Source: Odoribacter sp. (GTDB taxonomy: Bacteria; Bacteroidota; Bacteroidia; Bacteroidales; Muribaculaceae). From it: a DNA stretch of 64,000 nt. Below the pieces are notes generated by a model. It was not told where the DNA came from. It did no database searches and saw only the letters and a program-made list of their open reading frames with translations. Position 1 is the first letter of the stretch, and the number at the start of each line of letters is the position of its first letter. Positions 1-7,921 of this stretch are shown in pieces. The stretch is taken from positions 1-64,000 of the forward strand of contig JAMPHZ010000008.1 of the NCBI GenBank assembly GCA_023663145.1, read 5' to 3'. Position numbers and translations under genes: made by a program.

Positions 1-2
1 TT

Positions 3-68
3 ACCCTGAGGAGGAGTGAGGAGAATGCCGTTGCACTTCTTATTGGAAACTTTGTGAATAATTTTTAA
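3..68 (+). CDS. C-terminal end of an unidentified protein (5' cut by window edge)
   Basis: One frame stays open from the first bases to a TAA at 66-68 and gives about 21 residues ending in LLIGNFVNNF. The stretch is too short to assign a family. It lies upstream of the tRNA on the same strand. The call rests only on an open frame, so it may be chance. Confidence 0.35.
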   Translation, partial: TLRRSEENAVALLIGNFVNNF

Positions 69-126
69 CAATGAATACACCTGTTAATTAAAATAAACTT
101 CGTAACTTTGCCAATAGAAACAATAC

Positions 127-199
127 GCGGTAGTAGCTCAGTTGGTAGAGCATCAGCTTCCCAAGCTGAGGGTCGCGAGTTCGAACCTCGTCTACCGCT
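127..199 (+). tRNA. tRNA-Gly (anticodon CCC)
   Basis: A complete cloverleaf can be drawn. The acceptor stem GCGGTAG pairs with CTACCGC. The D arm is GCTC/GAGC. The anticodon stem TCAGC/GCTGA encloses loop TTCCCAA, giving anticodon CCC, which reads GGG. The T arm has the standard TTCGAAC loop. The discriminator base is U, as is usual for bacterial tRNA-Gly. CCA is not encoded. A -7-like TAACTTTG-type element (cgtaactttg) lies just upstream at about 101-110. Confidence 0.96.
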
Positions 200-204
200 C
201 TAAA

Positions 205-246
205 CGATAAACAGCCTGTCATCTATAAATGTCAGGCTGTTTATCG
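205..246 (+). terminator. Hairpin terminator after tRNA-Gly
   Basis: CGATAAACAGCCTG and CAGGCTGTTTATCG form a 14-bp stem starting 6 nt after the tRNA, around an A/T-rich loop. The U-run is weak (gtataaaaa). Most likely it ends or processes the tRNA transcript. Confidence 0.7.
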
Positions 247-304
247 TATAAAAACATTTGCAATATTAAATATAATATATTGGAATACACGTTAATATAC
301 AAAT

Positions 305-335
305 AAAAAGGAACTGCGTCACGCAGTTCCTTTTT
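305..335. terminator. Bidirectional terminator between tRNA-Gly and dnaA
   Basis: AAAAAGGAACTGCG and CGCAGTTCCTTTTT form a perfect 14-bp stem with a TCA loop. The A-run on one side and T-run on the other allow termination on both strands. It sits where transcription from the left converges on the 3' end of dnaA. The rest of 336-507 is A/T-rich and I see nothing else in it. Confidence 0.85.
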
Positions 336-507
336 AAGGGTTTCCAATAGGTACAATTTCTAAGGTAAAAAAGATTGTTTTTAGGTTTGCAATGCAAAGT
401 TCGCCATTTATGGCCTGTTGACCAAATTTTTTTATATGTTATAGGGCATATTTTGAATTTTTCTGAAAATTCTCAAAAAAATTCATAACAAAACAAGGCA
501 GCCTTGA

Positions 508-1905
508 TCAGTTGTTAGCTATCAGCTCCTTTATCGTATCGATTGAGGCTCGCAGCTCCTTATCAATAGGCATGCGCTCTTCAATATTATTACAAGCATA
601 AATAACAGTAGCATGTGTACGCCCAAGTTTTGTCCCTATATTCTTATAGGACATACCCACAAGTTTCTTGGCCAAAAACATTACAATCTGGCGGGCATCT
701 GAAATTTCCCGCTTCCGGCTCTTGGTGAACAAAGTATCAGCCTCAATGTTAAAGTGTGCACTGACAGCTTGCGTTACCATCTCAAAATTAACTTGACGGC
801 GTTTTATCCGTATGGCATTTGCAACAACAGTCTGTGCAAGTGACATATTTATCTCGCAGTTAAGCACAGTAGCATGAGCTACAAGCGACACTACCACACC
901 TTCAAGATCTCGTATAGAATCAGTTACATTATCAGCAATATAATTTATGATCTCTTCCGAAATCTCAATACCGTCTTGTTGGGCCTTCTTAAGAAGAACA
1001 TTACGCCGCAATTCTGCATCCGGTTTGAACAACTCGGTTGTCATGCCCCATTTGAATCTTCCCAACAGCCGGCTCTCGAAACCGTCCATCTGCGACGGGG
1101 CACAATCACTTGACATGATTATCTGACGGTTATTTAACTGAAGCTGATTGAAGATATGAAAGAACGTATTCTGTGTTTCTCCTTTACCGGCAAGATCCTG
1201 AATATCATCTACTATCAGTGTGTCAATACCTTGATAGAAATGAAAGAAATTATTGATCTGCCCTTTGGCATTCGCTGCCGTATACTGGCTTTGGAACAGA
1301 CGGGCTGTCACATATAGGACACGAGCCTGTGGGTTCTGCTCCTTTATACGTATACCGATTGCCTGAATGAGGTGCGTCTTTCCAACCCCTGTGGGACCAA
1401 ATACAAAAAGCGGATTAAATGTATGATTAGTCGGATCGTTGGCAATAGATTCCGCTACGGTACGGGCAAGGACATTACTCTCTCCGCTGCAATAATTCTC
1501 GAAGTTATAACGAGGATTAAGCTGAGAGTCAAAGACCTTGGGCCGTTCATCAATAAACGGATTCGCAGCGGCTGCCATGCTGTTCTTGATGATTACAGGT
1601 GACATATCAGCTGACCGTTCGCTCACTGCCGACCGTGGATCATCTTTAACAACATTGAAACAGAAAGTCACCAACACTCCTTGACCATATACCTTCTTTA
1701 TAGCAGCATTCAGAATATCCTTGAATGTTGTCTCAAAATAGTCGGCATAAAGGCGTGAGGGTACCTGCAACTTAAGGTTGCGACCATCAAAACCTAAAGA
1801 ATGCACCTGACCGAACCATGCTGCGTATTGCTGCCTCTGAAGATTATTCTCCAGAAACTCGCAAGCACGTTGCCATAGTTCTATATGGTTATATTCGTTT
1901 GACAT
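508..1905 (-). CDS. dnaA: Chromosomal replication initiator DnaA
   Basis: DnaA binds origin DnaA boxes and melts DNA with ATP. The 465 residues have the normal domain order: N-terminal domain I (1-85), a short linker (about 90-125), AAA+ domain with the GESN segment (141-144), Walker A GPTGVGKT (170-177) and Walker B LIVDD (230-234), then the C-terminal helix-turn-helix with the DnaA signature around GRTHATVIYA (428-437). The ATG at 1905 is the only start that keeps domain I whole. A possible -7 box (TAGATTTG on the minus strand, 1962-1955) lies about 50 nt upstream. The gene stands alone without dnaN beside it, as is common in Bacteroidales. Confidence 0.98.
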   Translation of the reverse strand: MSNEYNHIELWQRACEFLENNLQRQQYAAWFGQVHSLGFDGRNLKLQVPSRLYADYFETTFKDILNAAIKKVYGQGVLVTFCFNVVKDDPRSAVSERSADMSPVIIKNSMAAAANPFIDERPKVFDSQLNPRYNFENYCSGESNVLARTVAESIANDPTNHTFNPLFVFGPTGVGKTHLIQAIGIRIKEQNPQARVLYVTARLFQSQYTAANAKGQINNFFHFYQGIDTLIVDDIQDLAGKGETQNTFFHIFNQLQLNNRQIIMSSDCAPSQMDGFESRLLGRFKWGMTTELFKPDAELRRNVLLKKAQQDGIEISEEIINYIADNVTDSIRDLEGVVVSLVAHATVLNCEINMSLAQTVVANAIRIKRRQVNFEMVTQAVSAHFNIEADTLFTKSRKREISDARQIVMFLAKKLVGMSYKNIGTKLGRTHATVIYACNNIEERMPIDKELRASIDTIKELIANN

Positions 1906-2277
1906 TCTTGATTGGTTTTGCGGTTACAAATTTCCGCAAAAATTATGCAATAAACAAATCTAAAATTATTTGTTTTTCTATTTACATGTACAAATATATA
2001 TATATCAGTTGCTTAGGATGTTTTATGAGAAAGCGGTTGAAGTGTCGGTTCAGATATATTGTGTCAAAGTACTGGTCCAATGAGACATATGCTCAACTGT
2101 CACACAAGCATATATAATAGAATTCAACATCCGATTGTCTTTACCTACAGCATCACCACTTGCATTATCACTAAAGGTTAGATAATTAGTTTGCCGCGGT
2201 TATTTAAATTGAATTAAAATAAGGGCGACACTGCCGTATAATGACAATCTCGCCCTTTAAAGCTGTTCAACTTTTTA
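1906..2277. other. Intergenic region upstream of dnaA
   Basis: This 372-bp A/T-rich gap lies between dnaA and the MCE gene, both on the minus strand. It contains a candidate dnaA -7 box (1955-1962) and a short TA-repeat near 1995-2004. I looked for clusters of TTATCCACA-like DnaA boxes and found none, so I do not call an origin. The open frame that runs into it from inside dnaA shows no protein-like features. Confidence 0.5.
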
Positions 2278-3177
2278 TTAAAGGAGTTTAATGCTTATAT
2301 AGCGCTTTGGATTTCGTTTTATATCTACAAATAGTGAATCAAGATTTGATACAGCTGAATTAAGATTCCTATATAGAGCTGGATCACGGGTCAGCAAACC
2401 AAGAGATGAATTCGGATCATTTAACTGAGCAGACAGTTCCCGCAGATTTTCAGTGAGAACCTGGATATTTCCGGCAATTGAGTCTACAGGTATCTCTCCA
2501 AGTTCAGCAGTAATCTGAGAAATATCTGAGGCAGATGATGAAAGATTTCCTGAAATATTTTTTATATCAGCTGTAATTGGGGGTAGGGTGGCCATAAGGG
2601 CATTAAGTTGCCGTGTCGTCTTTTCGAGGTTGGCTGTAATCTGATCAAGGCGTTGTACCGATGAAAGCAACGCCGGATCTCCTACCAATGAATTTATTGC
2701 CGTCAGCAGCGTATCTACTTTACTGAATACACCACCAAGCTGTGGCATAATTTCCTGAGTCACGTTATCCATGAGCCCTTTCGGCACAACAGCAGATAAG
2801 GTATCACCTATCTGGTGGTAATGTCCTTGAGGTCCAAGGTCAAGGGCAATGGTGGCAGTGCCGAGAAGGTCGGTTGTAAGAAGAGCCTTAGTTCCCTGCG
2901 GCACCTTTAACTCTCTGTCAAGTGACAACTCTACCAACATATGTCCGGGATTATTGTATTCATATGTAATATCACGCACAAGACCTACCTTAAAGCCGTT
3001 GATGGTGACAGGAGCGCTTTTTGCAAGCCCCTGCACATTATCATAGGATACATAGTAATAGTTGGCTGCCTTGAAAACATTGACCCCTTTAAGGAAGTCA
3101 ATCCCGACAAATAGCACACCAAGAGCAATGATTACGGTCAGTCCGATCAGAATTTCTTTTCTAAAAATTTTGTTCAT
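2278..3177 (-). CDS. MCE/MlaD family lipid-transport protein
   Basis: MlaD-type proteins form the periplasmic substrate-binding ring of phospholipid transport systems. The 299 residues begin with a short cytoplasmic stretch and one signal-anchor helix (about 8-28). The MCE domain follows (about 38-115, with the VQGLAKSAPVTINGFKVGLV core). A long helical or coiled-coil C-terminal half rich in L, T and S follows. The gene starts 11 bp after the amidase stop and is probably co-transcribed with it. No ABC-transporter permease or ATPase gene is adjacent, so its partners must be elsewhere. It ends next to a short gap with a G/C-rich GGGCGACACTGCC...GGGCGAGATTGT arrangement I could not resolve. Confidence 0.9.
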   Translation of the reverse strand: MNKIFRKEILIGLTVIIALGVLFVGIDFLKGVNVFKAANYYYVSYDNVQGLAKSAPVTINGFKVGLVRDITYEYNNPGHMLVELSLDRELKVPQGTKALLTTDLLGTATIALDLGPQGHYHQIGDTLSAVVPKGLMDNVTQEIMPQLGGVFSKVDTLLTAINSLVGDPALLSSVQRLDQITANLEKTTRQLNALMATLPPITADIKNISGNLSSSASDISQITAELGEIPVDSIAGNIQVLTENLRELSAQLNDPNSSLGLLTRDPALYRNLNSAVSNLDSLFVDIKRNPKRYISIKLL

Positions 3178-3188
3178 TGTTTCAGTCG

Positions 3189-4295
3189 TTAAAGGACTCG
3201 TTGTCCATCTTGCATCTTTATTATAAACGCTTCAGGAAACTTGTTTTTTAGTTTACGCAGATGTTTCTTTGCTTGATTTAAAGACGGGAAACTCCCGCTT
3301 ATATATTTATAAAGATTATCATGCATGTAAAAGTTCACATCACCAACGCCTTTAAATCTGGCATCACCTGAATCAAGCCGCTTGTCACTGGTAAGAAACT
3401 GTACGCAATATACCACCTGTGATGCTGACTGATTATGCTCAGGCACAGACTGAGATTCCGCATCACCTTGCCCGGGCGCTGTCTCAACCGCATTGATGGT
3501 TGTCGGTCCACCTCCCTTATGATGGTTATAATATACCGTGAATGCGTTGGCAAGTGATCTGGCACATTTTTCCTTACCACCATCAGAATGCAGAAAACGC
3601 TCCGCCTGCGGATTACATATAAAATCAAGCTCCACAAGCACTGACGGCATTGAGGTAGCCCTGAGTACAAGGAATCCTGACTGGCGCACACCCTTATCTG
3701 CTCGACCGGCTGTGTTAACAAGCTCGTTACACACCAGAGATGCAAGCTCTATGGAATTTCGCTGATGTCTGTTTTGCGTCAGTTCAAATATAATATACGA
3801 CTCGCTTGATGTCGGGTCAAATCCTTGATATGTCTCGCTAAAATCATTTTCAAGCTCAATAACACTGTTCTCCCGCATAGCGACGGCAAGATTATCATCA
3901 GTGCGGTGCAAGCCGAGCGTGTATACTGAAGCTCCGTGTACTTGATTACGCCCACGGGTACGCTTATCTATGGAATTGACATGTACTGAAATAAAAAGAT
4001 CGGCTTTGGCACGGTTTGCAATTGCCGCGCGTTCGTTCAAGGTAATGAACCGGTCATCACTACGGGTATATATAATATTTACCTCAGGATGTTCAGCCGA
4101 TATAAGTTTACCAAGGCGTGTGGCCACATCAAGCACAATCGTTTTTTCATTTGTAATGTCGCCCTCACATCCATAGTCTTTGCCGCCATGGCCTGGGTCA
4201 ATAACCACAGTGAAAGCACGTGCTTCATCGGCGCGCGCCAGTACCGGAAAAATGACCATAGCTATTGCTAATATGATGAAGATTCTTCTCAACAT
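3189..4295 (-). CDS. N-acetylmuramoyl-L-alanine amidase (Amidase_3) with C-terminal SPOR-like domain
   Basis: This enzyme cuts the amide bond between MurNAc and the stem peptide, mostly at division septa. After a signal peptide (MLRRIFIILAIAMVIFPVLA) the Amidase_3 domain carries the zinc-site motifs VIDPGHGGKDYG and, later, SVHVNS. A Glu-containing LVELDF segment near the end of the domain fits the third ligand region. A low-complexity linker leads to about 75 C-terminal residues (VVYCVQFLTSDKR onward) that resemble a peptidoglycan-binding SPOR domain. I start at ATG 4295. A TTG further upstream lies inside the -7 promoter box and cannot be the start. It is the first gene of a pair with the MCE gene. 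Confidence 0.93.
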   Translation of the reverse strand: MLRRIFIILAIAMVIFPVLARADEARAFTVVIDPGHGGKDYGCEGDITNEKTIVLDVATRLGKLISAEHPEVNIIYTRSDDRFITLNERAAIANRAKADLFISVHVNSIDKRTRGRNQVHGASVYTLGLHRTDDNLAVAMRENSVIELENDFSETYQGFDPTSSESYIIFELTQNRHQRNSIELASLVCNELVNTAGRADKGVRQSGFLVLRATSMPSVLVELDFICNPQAERFLHSDGGKEKCARSLANAFTVYYNHHKGGGPTTINAVETAPGQGDAESQSVPEHNQSASQVVYCVQFLTSDKRLDSGDARFKGVGDVNFYMHDNLYKYISGSFPSLNQAKKHLRKLKNKFPEAFIIKMQDGQRVL

Positions 4296-4301
4296 TACCT
4301 G

Positions 4302-4309
4302 CAAATTTA
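4302..4309 (-). promoter_or_regulatory. -7 promoter box (TAAATTTG) for amidase-MCE operon
   Basis: On the minus strand TAAATTTG matches the Bacteroidota -7 consensus TAnnTTTG. Only 6 nt separate it from the ATG at 4295, so the mRNA should have almost no leader. No convincing TTTG at -33 was found. Confidence 0.6.
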
Positions 4310-4411
4310 GTCATAATAATGGAAATAGACTAAAAATTAATCAGAATTTATACCAAATCCACCAATAATGAACCCAAATTGGCAATATCAACCTCTTGGT
4401 ATCACAATTTT

Positions 4412-4443
4412 ATTGACTTTTAGATAATAGTTATGTAACTTTG
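4412..4443 (+). promoter_or_regulatory. Promoter (ATTG - 20 bp - TAACTTTG) for gldB-like gene
   Basis: The -7 box TAACTTTG is at 4436-4443 and ATTG at 4412-4415 sits at the right distance for a -33 element. The start codon follows the box by 5 nt, which predicts a leaderless or nearly leaderless mRNA. Confidence 0.65.
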
Positions 4444-4448
4444 TATTC

Positions 4449-5423
4449 ATGAATAAACTCATAATATTACTCATAGCTGTAAGTGCAGCGTTTTCATCGT
4501 GCACTAATCACGATGTTGAAACATGTCCCATTGTACCGATATATAATTATGTATATAATGTTGAACATTATAATGCATCAAAGCTTGACTCAATTATACA
4601 TGCTGACAGTGCTGCATTTAAAGCTTACTTCGACATTGTATCTCCGGGCGTGGTGGATTCCGCTCATCTTGCCAGTTGGTCCGCGTCAACTCCTGTGCGA
4701 ATATTCACTCCGGCAGTTGACAGCGTATATCCTGATATCTCTATACTTGAACATAAACTTGGTGGAATTCTTAAAAATGCAGACTCACAAGGCCTGAAAT
4801 TTCCACGCCGAGAATATGCGGCTGTAGTCTGGGGCAACCTGAAGTCTATAATCTTTGCCGACGACGTCATGCTTATCGCTCTCAACCACTACTTAGGAGA
4901 AGATTACAAAGGTTATCAGAACCGACTTTGGCCGGCCTATATGCGGAGCGAGAAGACACCGGTGAACCTACCTTACGACATTACGGAAGCGCTTGTAGCT
5001 ACGGAATTCCCGTTTACTGATTCAGACGGTACGACAGCTCTATCCCGGATGATCTATGAAGGAGCGCTGATTGAAACAAAAATGAGGCTTGTCCCCGATG
5101 CTGACCTGGGCATAGCGTTGGGATACAATGATACACAGCTTGATTGGTTCAAGCATAATTCAAAAGAATTATGGCAGATGGCCATATCAAAAAAGTTACT
5201 TTATGATACTTCAAAAGAGACTGCTGCTCGTCTTGTTGATAAATCCCCCTCTACATCCATCCTTTCACCATATGTGCCCGGTAGAGCCGGCAGATATATC
5301 GGCTATATGATAGTCAGGTCATACATCAAGCGGCATCCTGACACACCTCTTCAATATCTGCTAAGCTCTGAGTTCTATAATAATGACAAGACTTTGCCGG
5401 CAGCCGGTTATAACGGTGATTAG
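4449..5423 (+). CDS. GldB-like outer-membrane lipoprotein
   Basis: The N-terminus is a lipoprotein signal (MNKLIILLIAVSAAFSSC, Cys at 18). The rest resembles GldB, a lipoprotein of the gliding/type IX secretion gene set that has a degenerate metallopeptidase fold. Key matches are HYLGEDYKGY, the P-rich LPYDITEALVATEFPF segment, IYEGALIETKMRLVPD, and the closing PGRAGRYIGYMIVRSY with a basic patch. Many non-gliding gut Bacteroidales carry a homologue next to or near NAD-synthase or priA genes, so the name does not imply motility. The stop codon TAG overlaps the stop of the convergent priA gene by 4 bp. Confidence 0.8.
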   Translation: MNKLIILLIAVSAAFSSCTNHDVETCPIVPIYNYVYNVEHYNASKLDSIIHADSAAFKAYFDIVSPGVVDSAHLASWSASTPVRIFTPAVDSVYPDISILEHKLGGILKNADSQGLKFPRREYAAVVWGNLKSIIFADDVMLIALNHYLGEDYKGYQNRLWPAYMRSEKTPVNLPYDITEALVATEFPFTDSDGTTALSRMIYEGALIETKMRLVPDADLGIALGYNDTQLDWFKHNSKELWQMAISKKLLYDTSKETAARLVDKSPSTSILSPYVPGRAGRYIGYMIVRSYIKRHPDTPLQYLLSSEFYNNDKTLPAAGYNGD

Positions 5424-7921
5424 ACCGGATCTACATCATAGTGGATTGACACTCCGCTCTTGATCGGAGATTCATTGAATTCTAAGAATACACTTCGCAA
5501 CACATCCTTTACTTTGAAGATTGAAGCTGTAGTTTCAATCTTCAGCATTATTGTCCTGATATACAATGATGCCACACGTTCTACAGGTGGTTCTACCGGA
5601 CCATTTACGCGGTTACCTAAAAGCTGCTTTAGCCGCATTACGTAAGCTCGCGCGAAAGAGTCAACCGCAGTTCTGTCACGATGTCTCAGATATATGTTTA
5701 TTACTCTGACGAACGGTGGATAAAGATAACGTTGCCGTTGCTCGAGTTCCCAGTTGTAAAAAGATTGGTAATCATGCCTGCAAACATATTGTATCACCTC
5801 ATTTTCAGGAGAATATGTCTGTATAACTACTGTACCGGGTGTCTCACTCCTGCGACCTGCACGTCCTGCGACCTGTTCCATCAGATTAAATGCCCGCTCG
5901 TTGGCACGGAAATCAGCAAAGTTAACTAAAGTATCGGCATTAATTATTCCCACAAGGCCCACATCCTTAAAATCGAGCCCCTTTGTAACCATCTGTGTAC
6001 CTACGAGGATATCTGCCTTTCCTGCCGAAAAATCATCGATTATTGACGCGTAGGAATCTTTGTTGCGGGTAGTGTCAAGATCCATACGCAATATTTTATA
6101 ATCATTAAAGATCGCCGACAATCCATCTTCGATCCGCTCTGTCCCATAACCCTCTATCTCTATTGCAGGCTCATGGCATGCAGGACAGACCTTGGGAACA
6201 GGATACGTAGCACCGCAATAATGACACTCAAGAGTGTTGGTACGGCGATGATATGTAAGTGACACATCACAGTGGTCGCACTTAGGTGTAAACTGGCACA
6301 ACTTACATCTGGCTCTGGGAGAGAAACCGCGACGGTTATGAAAGAATATGAGTTGCTTGCCATCTCTAAGCAGATTTCGGCTTCGCGCTATTGTATCGAA
6401 CGCCATAACACCGTCAACACGGCCTCTCAGGCGTTCCTTGCCCATATCAATTACTTCTATATCGGGCAATGTCGCATCACCATACCTTTCCGATAGTGAA
6501 ACCAATCCATACTTGGCACCTGTCGTCGCTTTGTAGTAAGTTTCAACCGATGGCGTGGCACTCCCGAGAAGAGTTTTCGCCCCATGAAAAGATGCCAGGA
6601 CTATCGCCGTGTCACGCCCGTTATATCTCGGTGCCGGATCATTCTGTTTATAACTGGGATCATGCTCTTCATCTACAATTACCAATCCCAATGATTTGAA
6701 AGGAAGAAAAACAGCCGAGCGGGCACCAATGACAACACAAGGATCTTTCGTGGCAAGCATGTCGCGCCATATGTCAATACGTTCGTTATCCGAGAATTTC
6801 GAGTGGTATATCTTAACTTTGCCACCGAACACATGCTGCAAACGCCGCGTAAGTTGCGTAGTGAGGGCAATTTCAGGTACAAGCAGGAGCACCTGCCGGC
6901 CTTGGCGCAAAGTATAGTCAATAAGATGGATATATATCTCTGTCTTTCCCGATGAAGTCACCCCGTGGAGAAGTGTGATGTTATGTTTTATAAATGAGTG
7001 ATGTATTTCTTCAAGGGCCTTTTCCTGCGCTGATGATAAAGTTGGCAACAAATTGGCTTGACGTCCTCCGCAATCATCTGGCGCCGAGAATCTTGAGACC
7101 TCTTTTGTTGAGATCTCAACAAGGCCTTTTGCCGCCAGTGCATTGACGTGTGATGTGTTGATCATTGGGGAAGCTTCCAACAGACTGTCGCGTGAGACCT
7201 CTCTTATCGGCTCTGTTGCAATATTAAATCCCGAAAGAGCTATAAGATTAAGCAATGCCGACTGTTGACCCGCCGAGCGGCTTATGGAAGCGAAGGCTTG
7301 TTCAAGTGCATTCTGATCATTGCGCTTTATCTTTATTTTAAGCATTTTAACCTTTACCCTGCGGTATCTGTGCATAAGCACCTCGCTAACCGTCACAAGT
7401 CCATGCTCGACCAATGAGGTCACTCGCTTTCCCACATCATTAAGACCAGTCGCACGGGTCAGGTCTTTCACCGATTGTTTATCTGACCTTTTCAACCGTT
7501 CAATTATGGCAAAATCAGACTTCGAAAGCCTCCCTAACGCCTGCTCATCAACATCGTCAGCAAGACATACTACCGTTTCGCTTTCAACTTTCATGCCTGA
7601 CGGAAGCGCAGCTTTCATTACATCCCCGACAGCGCACATATAATAATCCGCTATCCAACGCCACAGCTTAATCTGCGGATGTAACGTCACAGGTGTTGCA
7701 TCAAGCACACAATCTATATCTTTCACGGCAGCCACATCTGCCGGCCTCACAGGTGACAACCCTTCCACGATACCGGTGAGAAATCGTTTGGTACCGAATG
7801 GAACTATAACCCTACATCCCACACTCACCGATGACACAAGTTTCTGCGGCACTCGGTACGTAAATGACTGCTCAAGTGGACGGGGAATTATAATCTGGGC
7901 ATATACCTCAGCCATTGTCAT
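5420..7921 (-). CDS. priA: Primosomal protein N' (PriA, replication restart helicase)
   Basis: PriA recognises stalled forks and reloads the replisome. It has an N-terminal DNA-binding domain (VYAQIIIPRPLEQSFTYRVP), a winged-helix segment, then the helicase core with Walker A GVTSSGKT (about 320-327) and DEEH box (VIVDEEHDPSYKQ). A zinc-binding block follows with four CxxC pairs (CKLC, CDHC, CHYC, CPAC). I start at ATG 7921, which overlaps the dnaG stop as ATGA and suggests translational coupling. ATG 7915 is an alternative, and a further upstream start (7963) would run well into dnaG without adding family sequence. Length is normal, about 833 residues. Confidence 0.96.
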   Translation of the reverse strand: MTMAEVYAQIIIPRPLEQSFTYRVPQKLVSSVSVGCRVIVPFGTKRFLTGIVEGLSPVRPADVAAVKDIDCVLDATPVTLHPQIKLWRWIADYYMCAVGDVMKAALPSGMKVESETVVCLADDVDEQALGRLSKSDFAIIERLKRSDKQSVKDLTRATGLNDVGKRVTSLVEHGLVTVSEVLMHRYRRVKVKMLKIKIKRNDQNALEQAFASISRSAGQQSALLNLIALSGFNIATEPIREVSRDSLLEASPMINTSHVNALAAKGLVEISTKEVSRFSAPDDCGGRQANLLPTLSSAQEKALEEIHHSFIKHNITLLHGVTSSGKTEIYIHLIDYTLRQGRQVLLLVPEIALTTQLTRRLQHVFGGKVKIYHSKFSDNERIDIWRDMLATKDPCVVIGARSAVFLPFKSLGLVIVDEEHDPSYKQNDPAPRYNGRDTAIVLASFHGAKTLLGSATPSVETYYKATTGAKYGLVSLSERYGDATLPDIEVIDMGKERLRGRVDGVMAFDTIARSRNLLRDGKQLIFFHNRRGFSPRARCKLCQFTPKCDHCDVSLTYHRRTNTLECHYCGATYPVPKVCPACHEPAIEIEGYGTERIEDGLSAIFNDYKILRMDLDTTRNKDSYASIIDDFSAGKADILVGTQMVTKGLDFKDVGLVGIINADTLVNFADFRANERAFNLMEQVAGRAGRRSETPGTVVIQTYSPENEVIQYVCRHDYQSFYNWELEQRQRYLYPPFVRVINIYLRHRDRTAVDSFARAYVMRLKQLLGNRVNGPVEPPVERVASLYIRTIMLKIETTASIFKVKDVLRSVFLEFNESPIKSGVSIHYDVDPV

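Noticed and set aside
1818..2117. 99-residue plus-strand frame across the dnaA start
   Set aside because: It covers both coding and A/T-rich non-coding DNA, has mixed composition and no family resemblance.
1906..2277. Replication origin beside dnaA
   Set aside because: No cluster of TTATCCACA-type DnaA boxes and no clear GATC or AT-repeat module was found by eye. A skew plot of the whole chromosome would decide.
4296..4304. Amidase start at a TTG (4304)
   Set aside because: The TTG is part of the -7 box TAAATTTG. The ATG at 4295 begins a good signal peptide.
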